Assembly: GCA_031772625.1 (NCBI GenBank)
Contig: CM062815.1
Span: 921,112,582-921,176,581 of the forward strand
DNA from: Pinus tabuliformis
Lineage: Eukaryota; Streptophyta; Pinopsida; Pinales; Pinaceae
Direction: 5' to 3'
DNA length: 64,000 nucleotides
This document shows, one piece after another, positions 33,896 through 44,434 of this stretch. The notes beneath the pieces are model-generated. The model did not search any database and was not told where the DNA came from. It worked only from the letters and a program-made list of their open reading frames with translations. How positions within the stretch are numbered: the first letter of the stretch is position 1; every line of letters begins with the position of its first letter. The translations under genes were made by a program, and so were the position numbers.

Positions 33896-34477
33896 ATGAC
33901 AGGGTATGTGGAAAACCCTGTGTGTTGTGAAGCTTTCAAAGAAGTTAGAGATCAGTTAGTGGATATTGAAATAGATGAAGTATTTTTCATTATTATGCTT
34001 CAATGTTTGAGATCTCTGAAGTTTCCTCCTAAAGCTAAAACTAGTTTCTTTGAGTTAGTTGTTGAAAAATTTGAGAAGGAGATTCAGTATTTAAATGATC
34101 AGATCTGATCATATGAATTCCAAGATCCCAAAACTTTCTTGGAAACTCTCGCTCCTTCAAAACAAGAAACAATAGAGCTGCCCGTGGATGTTTGCATTGA
34201 CAGTTTGCAGTTGGAGGTCTGTGTTGAGGAGTTAGGGCAGCAAACAGAGTCTGGTGTCTTTGATCCTATTGTAGCATATATGGAGTATTTTTTCAGTTTG
34301 AATGATAAGTCAGATTGTCTTTCACACAACCAAATTCAGTTTGTGCATGGATGGCTGTCAGCATTTCTAGTTGCATCCTGGTTCAAGCACTTTCAAGTAG
34401 CATCCTTGTCACAGTTACTTGATTGTTTGGTTTGGCATTATAACATTACTTCATTTATCAATTTTTTAGCAAAGTAG
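33896..34477 (+). pseudogene. Internal A ORF (broken copy of an unknown protein)
   Basis: Same product as 38095-38652 but broken by TGA near 34108 into a 70-aa and a 112-aa piece (33896-34108 and 34139-34477). Recognisable shared strings are CCEAFKEVRDQLVDIEIDEV and HNQIQFVHGWLSAFLVASWF. No known domain is recognised. The remaining internal DNA to 34699 holds no other gene; it ends in AAATGGTGCCAC before LTR B. Confidence 0.6.
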
Positions 34478-34699
34478 GTCTGGTTTGTACATAAATAAGT
34501 TGCCTGAAGAAACATTTCAGTTTTCGGTATTTGTTTATGTACAGGTTGCAGTATGTATATGTTTTTGGATTGGTATGAGTTGTTTTGAGTTTGCAGCTGT
34601 GTGACCGTATTTCCCAATGGATGAGGCGCTAATCTACATCTTCCTAGAGATCTACGGTTCTTGGCATCTCCAAGGAGCTACCATCCCAAATGGTGCCAC

Positions 34700-37600
34700 T
34701 GTAAGAGTTAGTCCTTTGGCCTTCCTTCAGTGATCAAAATGGGCCTCTTATTATGTCTATTCTATTAGATGTTTTGCACATGTTTTTCAACACAAATCAT
34801 GTCATAAGTGTGTCCATCAAAAGCAGCTCGGAAAGAGCTTTCCAATGGTATATCACACTCCAAAACCTGGCTCCTAGATTAGAAGATATGATCAAATGAA
34901 TAATTAACTCAAAGATCTCCCTGTGCCACTGTTTATGTGTTTAATTATCCCGAGGAAACTAGGAGATGTCAGTGGCTGGACTGTGATAGAGAAAAAAAGA
35001 ACATAGCATTTTAGGTTTATTGTTGTGTTGTTAATCCCCATCTCAACATATGGCGAGCTCGTATAAAAGAGATATCCATGAATCTGTACAGAGGGAACTG
35101 TACATTGCTGACATTGATATTGTTGGTGAAAGGTTGGTTTACATCTGTTGGTCTCATGGTTCTAGAGAGGAATCACTTGGAGATTTATAAGTATGAATCT
35201 TGGGAAGGTTTAAATTGATGAGGAGGTAGATGTCGTTATATCAGAATGGAGCAAGGGTTCCATTATCCCTTAAACAGGCCCCCTCAATGAGTGCTCTAGT
35301 GCCTATTAAGGAGTCTCAGTTGATGGCTAAAGATAAATTCAATACAATTGAAATAATTGAAAATTCAGAGTCTGATTCTGTTGGTTCTATAGCAGCTGAA
35401 TCAAATATGTCAAGGGAATTCATTTGTCCCTTTGATAAGGGAGGGTGGAGGACATCAAACAGGCTTACATATAAGAAAGTGGTTGCTGTCACAGCCAAAA
35501 ATAATGCAGTGAAAGCAGGCAAAGCAAGCGTTCAAGGTTTTGGTGTAATGTGTGAAGACAGTGATGAAATCCAAGGTTTACAAATTTCCCGGAGCTAGAA
35601 GAATTGTCGATATACTCCTGTGGAGAGAGGAGAAGCACACATTTACCATAATGCAGGCAGTGGTACTTGCAACAACACTATGAGAGTATTGGTCATTTTG
35701 TTCATATTGTGAAACTTGATCCAACTACGGAGGACTTTAAGGCTTGCAGAACAATTAGAGGATTATTTGGATAAAAGCTATCTTGTTTTTATTGCCTGAG
35801 TCAGAATGTATATGATCAAATCAACACTAAGACTCAGCCACACATCCTAGAGACCCTTGAATCATTTAAGTTGGAGTTGAACCGATGTTGCAATTACAGA
35901 AATGAGCTATAGGGTGCCTCTGAAGTGTTTTTACCTCAGTGCTTTTTGTTTTACCACGGTTTATTGAATATGGGCTATACTTTTTGTACATTTCAGCATT
36001 TGTAAACCAGTGCGGCTTTGTCATTAGCAAACAAGCTTATCGCTACAAGATTTGCAGCATCGGGTTTGATTTCCGTAAGAGCTAAAGCGGCATGGATGAA
36101 GTATGGTAATGCTTGGTGGGTTAATGCTTTTATGCCCTGCTTCAAAAATTGAGAACGAAGGCCCAAATCAGCTCCAAATCTCAGCGCCCTTGCATCCACA
36201 AGACACGCAAGTCAAAACATTGAAACCAAGTCAAAAAATCGAAAGCCAAGCCAATCTGGAGTGTGGCGCTGCGCTTCTGGCTGTGGCGCTGCACTTCTGG
36301 GCTGTGGCGCTGAGCGTAGCCCTTTGGCGTTGTGCATAGGGCCATTCTAAAAAACAAAGTTCTATAGGTGCCTGCGCAACCTCGCATTGCTCGTTCGCTC
36401 ACGTTGTCTCTAATCCAAGAAGTCTGCTGGACAATGAGTTGGGTAGGACACCTTCCACAGGGTGGAACTCCTGGAATCATTTTGGTTGTGATATCAGTGA
36501 GAAAGTAATCAAAGAAATTGTTGATGCGCTGATCTCAACTGGGCTCAGTAAACTTGGTTATGAATATGTTAATAGGATGATCGGAGTGAAATGAAAGGTG
36601 TAAGGTTTTGGATTGTCAATACAGATGTGCAATATGATAAACTTGTCAAGAAAGGGCATAGTATGAAACTTGATGTTGAGGTTTTTCGACAGCGAATGCC
36701 TGAACAAACAAAATCAATAGTCAAAACACATCTCCGAATTTTGAGGCAACAACTAAGGGGAACCTAAATTTCTAATGCATAAAATCAGTATTAAGGATGG
36801 ATCATTGATTTTTAGGGATACTCCCCAACAGAAAACTTCAACATGTGGCAGTATTCAAATCATTTAACAAAAATATGGGAAATATTTTGGGCATTCAAGG
36901 TATCTACAGGGCACAGGTGGAGGATGATTTGATTAGTATCCTTGATTATCCCAGATTTCCAGCGATGGTTCCAAAACAAACTTTGGCAATTCGACTTGTG
37001 GCAGCAAATCAATTGTTCTTTTTTTTAATGAGATTTAATTAGGTTATTTAGTTATAATTTAATTTATGTAATTTGACCGCAACAAATATTTTATTTTGAT
37101 TTTTGTTTTAATTATTTTGATTCCTATGTTGAGGAAATCAAAATAGATTTGTAATTTAGTATATATAGGATTATTTTTAAAAGATAGAGGTTCGATTTTT
37201 GCAGCAGAGAGAGGCTACTTGGGACTGTGAAAAGTTTCTCTTGAATATTATTTTAATAAAGCAGTTTTTGCCTTTTGGACCTGGGATCCATCACGGTGTT
37301 AATGTCTAGTATGTTTTTCCTGTAATTCACTTACATATTTTGTTATTCTACCTTGTTACAACATTATCTAGGAGATGTGTTATGAATTCATCTGTACATG
37401 ATGCTCCTTTCATGATGATTTTGCTATTAGATGTAATGGTTGTCTTTGCATAATTCATCCTTTTCTAGGTGCTCTGTTGAGCAACCCCGTGTTCCTCTTT
37501 TGTCTAACGCTGCTACTGTAGATCCATCCCCTGTTTGATGCCTGTAGGGCAACGGGCTTTCTCTCCTATTCTTCTCACATTTGCAATCTTTAATATGGCT

Positions 37601-37879
37601 AAAAATTGCACTTACTTTGACCGAAGTTTGCCGGCAGAAACTGGCATCGACTCCAAAGACCAATGGTCCTTTATTTTGTTGTTTTCGACAAAAAAACCTT
37701 TTAAACAAATTCTCGCACTCCATAGCTAGCCTAAAATTCATTTATTTGCAACCACATCTTGTTGGCAAAGGGAGAGCCCTCTCTGGTCTGGCAGGACTAG
37801 ATGCCAGATCGAAAGCTTGGTCTGTTTTTACCTCGGAATTGCCTTTTCTCAGCCTTGAGGTTCATCTTGAGTGCTAACA
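34700..37879 (+). repeat. Array LTR B (3180 bp, middle)
   Basis: TGTAAGAGTT...GAGTGCTAACA. Collinear with LTR A and LTR C over its full length, about 6-10% different from A by eye. It carries the alpha-galactosidase/FtsZ2 scrap at 36418-36632, with a 1-bp deletion near 36582. A 122-aa ORF (35230-35598) is the least broken version of the unknown KGGWRTSNRLT segment. Confidence 0.88.
36418..36632 (+). pseudogene. Captured alpha-galactosidase/FtsZ2 scrap (LTR B)
   Basis: Same fusion as in [12 protein letters not shown], then a region matching GWNSWNHFG in pieces, [28 protein letters not shown], then [12 protein letters not shown] after a frameshift. Codons downstream (YDKLVKKGHSMKLDVEVFRQ) belong to a third segment of unknown origin. 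Confidence 0.72.
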
Positions 37880-37882
37880 TTT

Positions 37883-37900
37883 TGGCATCGTTGTTGGGGA
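37883..37900 (+). promoter_or_regulatory. Primer binding site of internal B
   Basis: TGGCATCGTTGTTGGGGA, 3 nt after LTR B. Same site as at 33675 with two differing positions. Having a primer site after both LTR A and LTR B shows two internal regions in tandem. Confidence 0.8.
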
Positions 37901-38094
37901 CAAGGTGACAGATCTTCTCTGGGAATGATCATTCAAGTTGCAGATCTGGTTGCTGATGGTGGATAGTAGTCAGACACATAAAATCATCTACCTAACGACT
38001 CCATTGTTCAAGATCCCAAACTTCAAAGTTTCAAAGCGTCTTCACTGCCAACGAATCCAGAATCCAGATTTCAGAACGTTGATGGTAATCACCG

Positions 38095-38652
38095 ATGATA
38101 GGGCACGTGGAAAACCCTGTGTGTTGTGAAGCTTTCAAAGAAGTTAGAGATCAATTAGTGGATATTGAAATAGATGAAGTATTTTTCATTACTATGCTTC
38201 AATGTTTGAGATCTCCAAAGTTTCCTCCTAAAGCTAAAACTAGTTTCTTTGAGTTAGATGTTGAAAAATTTGAGAAGGAGATTCAATATTTAAATGATCA
38301 GATCCAATCATATGAATTCCGAGATCCCAAAACGTTCTTGGAAACTCTCCCTCCTTCAAAACAAGAAACAATAGGGCTACCTGTGGACGTTTGCGTTGAC
38401 AGTTTGCAGTTGAAGGTCTGTGTTGAGGAGTTATGGCAGCAAATAGAGTCTGGTGTCTTTGATCCTATTGTCGCATATATGGAGTATTTTTTCAGTTTGA
38501 ATGATAAGTCAGATTGTCTTTCACACAACCAAATTCAGTTTGTGCATGGATGGCTGTCAGCATTTCTAGTTGCATCCTGGTTCAAGCACTTTCAAGTAGC
38601 ATCCTTATCACAGTTACTTGATTGGTTGGTCTGGCATTACAACATTACTTGA
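38095..38652 (+). CDS. Internal B ORF, 185 aa, unknown function
   Basis: The only uninterrupted ORF of the array's internal region. It has acidic and hydrophobic stretches (EVRDQLVDIEIDEVFFITML, FEKEIQYLNDQIQSYEFRDP, GVFDPIVAYMEYFFSLNDKS, HGWLSAFLVASWFKHFQVAS). No zinc knuckle, protease or RT motif is visible. A C-terminal amphipathic or weakly membrane-like helix is possible. It could be a residual gag or a captured host fragment. The product in internal A differs at roughly 15-20 residues, so constraint is not evident. Confidence 0.5.
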   Translation: MIGHVENPVCCEAFKEVRDQLVDIEIDEVFFITMLQCLRSPKFPPKAKTSFFELDVEKFEKEIQYLNDQIQSYEFRDPKTFLETLPPSKQETIGLPVDVCVDSLQLKVCVEELWQQIESGVFDPIVAYMEYFFSLNDKSDCLSHNQIQFVHGWLSAFLVASWFKHFQVASLSQLLDWLVWHYNIT

Positions 38653-38746
38653 TTTATCAATTTTGCAGCAAAGTACGTTAGATTTGTACATAAATAAGTT
38701 GCTTGAAGTAGCATTTCAGTTTTCGGTATTTGTTTATGTACAGGTT

Positions 38747-40273
38747 TGTCGGCATTATGATACATGTGTTGTCCTTGATGGCAACTCACTTAGAGGTATG
38801 ATACAGGTGTTTTCCTTGATGACAACTCACTCAGATGACAGATCATAGTGTAGCATGTCAAGAGGGAGGTATACATAGGTTAACCTTGATGAAAGTGTGT
38901 ATACACGCAGGTTAGTAGAACAAAAGGTGCATACACGTACACACGCAGGTTCACAGAAGGAAAGGCGCGTACATGTCAGAAAACTAAGTTTTGGTCTGTG
39001 GTATTTGGTCCATGGTATTTTGGTATTGGTCCATGGTATTTGGTCCGAAGTGTTGACCCCAAGTATTGGGTCTAAGGTATTGTTTATAAGTGGTTTTGGA
39101 CGATGGTATTGAAAGAGGCCTAAACCTATATAAGGAGAAGATCATTAGGCCAAGGCGTGGAAGTGTAAGTACTGAATGTCTGATGAAGTGTGAGATCTAG
39201 TATGCTGGTTATGGGTTTGTGATGCTTGGCTCGATCTGAATTAAGGAGGCTCCTATGTGGTTGATAAAGCTTGATGGACTGAGATCTTGAAGACTAAAAT
39301 GTATTATCATTATATGGTATGATCATGAGTAGATTTGAGTACTGACGCATGTTTTATCCTTTATATCTTATTGTCTGGGTATATCTGAAGTTGGAAATTG
39401 CAGCGAAGGTATAAGTAATTATCTTTAGATCTGTACGCGGGTTCTCTCTGGTGAAAGCGCGTATACACGCTGGTTTGACACACTCAAGTAGCGTATACAT
39501 TATGAGATTTGATGTTTCAAGTTGCTGTTGGTTCTAGTGGTTGTTGCAGAGTTTTGGGCTCTGGTCTGTGTTCTGGTAACTGTATTTCGATGATAGGGTT
39601 TCAATGATTCAGTATTGGGTGATTCAAAGATTGATGATGCAGGTATAAGTTGATGATTGTATTGCAGTGGTGATTGTTTTGTATTTATGGATCCAGTATG
39701 AAAATTTATGAAACGTGGTCCCTGGAAGAAAAGAGAAGGTTGTAGCCTTCTGTAGGTCAGCACCTACGTACTAGTACCTCAGCTAGTATAAGAGCTAAGG
39801 GGGTTGTAGCTCCCTTCCAGGAGAAGCTGGAGAATGAGAGAAGGTTGTAGCCTTCTGCAGGTAACAGCCTGCGTACTAGTATAAAACTGCACCAGTACAA
39901 AATCATTGTAAAAAGAAGTTTCTAATTAAAAGAAGATAGAGATGAATTGCAGCAGGTGGTTTTCACCCACATTGGGTTTCCACCTTACATCTTGGTGTTC
40001 ATGTGTGTTGCTTATGTGTGATGATCTGTTCTATTTTACTGCTCCTATTTACTGTTGATATGGTTAATAACGTTCTAATGCACTCATTAAGGATCAACTA
40101 ACTGAATCATAAGTTTACTGGATATACGCTTGTTGCATTACACAAAGTTGCGTATACATGTGGTTTTCCTTAACTGAGGTAGCGTATGTGAATCTGAATA
40201 TGGAAATGAAAAAGTTATATTGATTTGATAATATTGATTCACCCCCCTCCCCCTCTCAGTATTATTTCCAACA
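38747..40273 (+). repeat. Gag-only element 5' LTR (1527 bp)
   Basis: TGTCGGCATT...TTTCCAACA. It contains repeated GGTATTTGGTCCATGG words near 39000-39050, several GCGTATAC words (39459, 39491, 40150) and a C-rich tract just before its end. It differs from the 3' LTR by a few percent overall and more in the first 270 bp. Confidence 0.92.
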
Positions 40274-40275
40274 AT

Positions 40276-40287
40276 TGGTATCAGAGC
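40276..40287 (+). promoter_or_regulatory. Primer binding site, initiator tRNA-Met
   Basis: TGGTATCAGAGC, 2 nt after the LTR end. This is the standard plant Copia primer site. Confidence 0.93.
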
Positions 40288-40333
40288 AGGTCCTTTAGAA
40301 GAAGCTTGATCGCTTGAAGGAAGATCCATCAGA

Positions 40334-42217
40334 ATGGGTAATCAAGAAAGAGAGGCATCCATCAGGCCACCAATCTTTGATGGGAGCAACTTTGTCTACT
40401 GGAAGATAAGAACCACAACATATCTACAATCACTTGGAACGGATGTTTGGGGAATCGTGGAAGGAGGATATACATATCCATCAGCAATTCCTACAGATAC
40501 AACAGAGAGAAAGCAATATGAACTCAATGCCAAAGCGGTTACTGTCTTATTGGGAAGTTTGTCACAATCAGAATTTGTCAAGGTTATGCAGTTCAAATCA
40601 GCCAAAGAAATATGGGACAAAATCATTCTAAGCTACGAAGGAGATGATCAGGTAAAATGAGCAAAGCTTCAAACTCTCAGAATACGGTATGAAACTCTTA
40701 AGATGCATAGTAATGAAAGCATAGCTAATTACTTCCTGCGTATAGATGAGATTGTCAATTGTATGAGGAATATGGGTGAAGAAATTAAGGAAGTTGTCTT
40801 AGTTGAAAAGGTTTTGAGATCCTTGTCTGCTAAATTTGAATCCAAAGTGTCTGCCATAGAAGAAAAGGAGGATCTGCAGAAAATCACTATGACGCAGCTT
40901 CACAGAATCTTAACTGCTTTTGAGATGAGAAAAGGAGGACCATCAGATATGAGAGAGGCCACATTCGAAGTATCAACAAATGAATTAGGATACATTTCAA
41001 AAGGAGAAGATGAGGTAAATTTTTTCAAGAATCTTGAACGGGGATCTAGAAGGTTCAAAGGTAAGCTATCTTTTAAATGCTTTTCATGCGGTAGAGTTGG
41101 TCACTACGCTACTAGATACCCTCATAACAAAGGAAAAATGTCTGAAGAAGGTAATAGAAGTTATTATACCCATGATAAAAGTAATGACTCATCCAATAGT
41201 GATGAAGACATTAGACTTCTCATGGCATATGAAAATAAGGATGTAGAAACAGAAGAAGTTACTAGATTAAAAGAACAGTTGGAGTCAGTAACCAGAGTAA
41301 GGGAGTAGTTGCAGGATGTAGTAAAAGATCAGAGCATAACAATTCAGAGACTTGAATCAAAGATCCTCTCTCTAAAAGAAGATCTTGAAGAACAAGAACA
41401 TGAAGTGTTCGAATTAAGGCAACAAGTGGAAGAAGGAAGAAAAGTTGAAGAAAACATAAGGAAGCAGTATCTGGAAAAGGAAGAACAACATCAAGTTGAG
41501 GTAAATATCTTAAAAGGTAAATTAGAAGAAAAAGATAAACTGTTAAGATTTCAAGACAGTACTAAGATTTTGGATGATATTCTTAGTATTCAAAGATCCC
41601 CTACTATCAAAACTGGTCTTGGTTTTTATGAAACTGTCGAAGGTGAATCTAGCTCACAGGATGAGGAAAGGAATTCTAATGAAAAATTTGAAATGATCAA
41701 CGAAGAGATAAGTGGCCAACCCCAACAACAACCAAGGAAAGAAATTCTTTAAAGAAGATCGTTTCCTCCTAACTATGGAAGTGATAGTCGGTTATTTCCT
41801 CAAATGAATAATCTTGAATGTTATGTATGTCATAACTTTGGACATATTGCAGCCAGATGCATAAGCAAAATGGGTCAAGACCATCACACAAAAACATCAT
41901 CACACTCCAGGTACTTCAAGGGATATTTTTTTGCTTGCAATATGTTTGGTCACAAAGCCATTGACTGCTATAGGAGGAATATGAAACATGTAAGATGTTA
42001 TGCATGTAACAAGTTTGGACATAAAGCAAGGGAATGCAGGAGCAAAATTCAAACTCCAAAACAAGAGGATCATACATCATCACAATTCCAAGTACTGAAG
42101 AAGACAGAATTAGAGACAGAAAGATGTGGCATAACTCAGTTAGCTGACATAACAGACATAGGGGAAACTAAAAGTATAGACCTTCAGTATTCCAATTTTC
42201 ATACGCAGATATTATGA
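40334..42217 (+). pseudogene. gag: Copia-type gag with coiled coil and zinc knuckles
   Basis: One frame with in-frame stops at 40658 (TGA), 41306 (TAG) and 41750 (TAA). The N-terminus has the DUF4219/UBN2-type pattern (PIFDGSNFVYWKIRTTTYLQ, AKEIWDKIILSYEGDD). Next come a knuckle with its last Cys replaced by Tyr (CFSCGRVGHYATRY), a long coiled coil (about 41250-41560), then three more knuckles: CYVCHNFGHIAARC intact, one lacking its first Cys (FFACNMFGHKAIDC), and CYACNKFGHKAREC intact. It ends at 42217 with no protease after it. It would form particles and bind RNA; this copy is broken. Confidence 0.88.
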
Positions 42218-42748
42218 AGAAAAGTCACGTATATACGCGAGTTTGAGGCTGCCAAGTCGCGTATATGGAGCTCTAAAGAAGAAGCAACAGAACAGACTCA
42301 GGAAATGGTTGGGTCATGGTATATGATGGTTGGCACAGGCACAGGCTCAGGGGGGGCATATATTTCAAATAATGCATTATTGGCATTATGGTTATAAGTA
42401 TTTGGTGATGATGCTTATGTGGCTTGATCAAAAGAATGGTATTGCAGGTTACAGGAGTGAATGCTGATGCTTATGGTACAGATCATATATTGGCTGATGG
42501 CTATCATGGTCTTGAATAGATTGCTGATCTTTTTTATAAAGACCTTGCATGTGCTCAGGGGGAGCATGGATGGATTGGTACATCTTGGCATATACAAAGG
42601 GGGAGCTCAATCAAAGATTTCAGCAGGTACTCAGGGGGAGTATGGACAACAGAAGGTATACCCAGGGAGAGAACTTCTTGGTCTGCCCTTTGCACTTGAT
42701 GTCAAAGGGGGAGAGTGACTTGGTGTGGTGGTTTCCAAAGGGGGAGAA
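42218..42748 (+). other. 3' interior with a series of polypurine-tract-like motifs
   Basis: Non-coding. G-rich purine runs recur at about 42349 (CAGGGGGGGC), 42556 (CAGGGGGAGC), 42598 (AAGGGGGAGC), 42630 (CAGGGGGAGT), 42706 (AAAGGGGGAGAG) and 42738 (AAGGGGGAGAA). The last touches the 3' LTR and is the likely working polypurine tract. The others may be relics of duplications or of a lost pol end. Confidence 0.65.
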
Positions 42749-44278
42749 TGTTCGCATTATGATACAGGTGTTGTCCTTGATGGAAACTCACTCAGAGGTA
42801 TGATATAGGTGTTGTCCTTGATGACAACTCACTTAGATGACAGATCATATTGCAACAGGTCAAGAGAGAGGTATACACAGGTTAACCTTGATGAAAGTGC
42901 ACATACATATAGGTTATCAGAACAAAAGGTGCGTACATGTACACATGCAGGTTCACAGAAGGAAAGGCGCGTACATGTTGGAAAACTAAGTTTTGGTCCG
43001 TGGTATTTGGTCCATGGTATTTTGGTATTGGTCCATGGTATTTGGTCCGAAGTGTTGACCCCAAGTATTGGGTCCAAGGTATTGGTTCTAAGTGGTTTTG
43101 GACCATGGTATTGAAAGAGGCCTAAACCTATATAAGGAGAAGATCATTAGGCCAAGGGGTGGAAGTGTAAGTAATGAATGTCTGATGAAGTGTGAGATCT
43201 AGTATGCTGGTTATGGGTTTGTGATGCTTGGCTCGATCTGAATCAAGGAGGCTCCTATGTGGTTGATAAAGGTTGATGGACTAGGATCTTGAAGACTAAA
43301 ATGTATTATCATTATATGGTATGATCATGAGTAGATCTAAGTACTGACGCATGTTTTATCCTTTATATCTTATTGTCTGGGTATATCTGAAGTTGGAAAT
43401 TGTAGCGAAGGTATAAGTAATTATCTTTAGATATGTATGCGGGTTCTCTCTGGTGAAAGCACGTATACACACTGGTTTGACACAGTCAAGTAGCGTATAC
43501 ATTATGAGATTTGATGTTTCAAGTTGCTGTTGGTTCTAGTGGTTGTTGCAGAGTTTTGGGCTTTGGTCTGTGTTCTGGTAACTGTATTTTGATGATAGGG
43601 TTTCAATGATTCAGTATTGGGTGATTCAGAGATTGATGATGCAGGTATAAGTTGATGATTGTATTGCAGTGGTGATTGTTTTGTATTTATGGATCCAGTA
43701 TGAAAATTTATGAAACGTGGTCCCTGGAAGAAAAGAGAAGGTTGTAGCCTTTTGTAGGTCAGCACCTACGTACTAGTACCTTAGCTATTACAAGAGCTAA
43801 GGGGGTTGTAGCTCCTTTCCAGGAGAAGCTGGAGAACGAGAGAAGGTTGTAGCTTTCTGCAGGTGGCAGCCTGCGTACTGGTATAAGACTGCACCAGTAC
43901 AAAATCATTGTAAAAAGAAGTTTCTAATTAAAAGAAGATAGAGACGAATTGCAGCAGGTGGTTTTCACGCACATTGGGTTTCCACCTTACATCTTGGTGT
44001 TCATGTGTGTTGCTTATGTGTGATGATCTGTTCTGTTTTACTGCTCCTATTTACTGTTCATATGGTTAATAATGTTCTGATTCACTCATTAAGGATCAAC
44101 TAACTGAATCATAAGTTTACTGGATATACTCTTGTTGCATCACACACAGTTGCGTATACACGAGGTTTTCCTTAACTGAGGTAGCGTATGTGAATCTGAA
44201 TATGGAAATGAAAAAGTTATATTGATTTGATAATACTGATTCACCCCCCCCACCCCCCTCTTAGTATTATTTCCAACA
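42749..44278 (+). repeat. Gag-only element 3' LTR (1530 bp)
   Basis: TGTTCGCATT...TTTCCAACA; collinear with the 5' LTR. The C-rich tract before the end is expanded (CACCCCCCCCACCCCCCTC). The right flank AGGCTGCAGTACG continues internal B of the array. Confidence 0.92.
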
Positions 44279-44434
44279 AGGCTGCAGTACGTATATGTTT
44301 TTGGATGGTATGAGTTGTTTTGAGTTTGTAGCTGTTTGACCATATTGCCCAATGGATGAGGCACTAATCTACATGTTCACAGAGATCTACGGTTCTTGGC
44401 TCCTCCAAGGAGCTACCATCCAAAATGGCGCCAC

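Larger units (their letters stand above)
38747..44278 (+). mobile_element. Gag-only Copia-type LTR retrotransposon (5.5 kb)
   Basis: LTRs 38747-40273 and 42749-44278 flank a 2.5-kb interior with an initiator-tRNA-Met primer site, a Copia-type gag and a polypurine tract, but no protease, integrase or RT. It thus matches the TR-GAG class, mobilised in trans by a full element. Flanks are AGGTT (38742-38746) and AGGCT (44279-44283), a 5-bp duplication with one change. The uninterrupted sister sequence in internal A (ACAGGTTGCAGTA near 34541) confirms the insertion point. Confidence 0.9.

Noticed and set aside
42829..43114. Overlapping ORFs with repeated WYLVHGI or HGPNT strings
   Set aside because: Translations of GGTATTTGGTCCATGG repeats in the gag-only element LTR.
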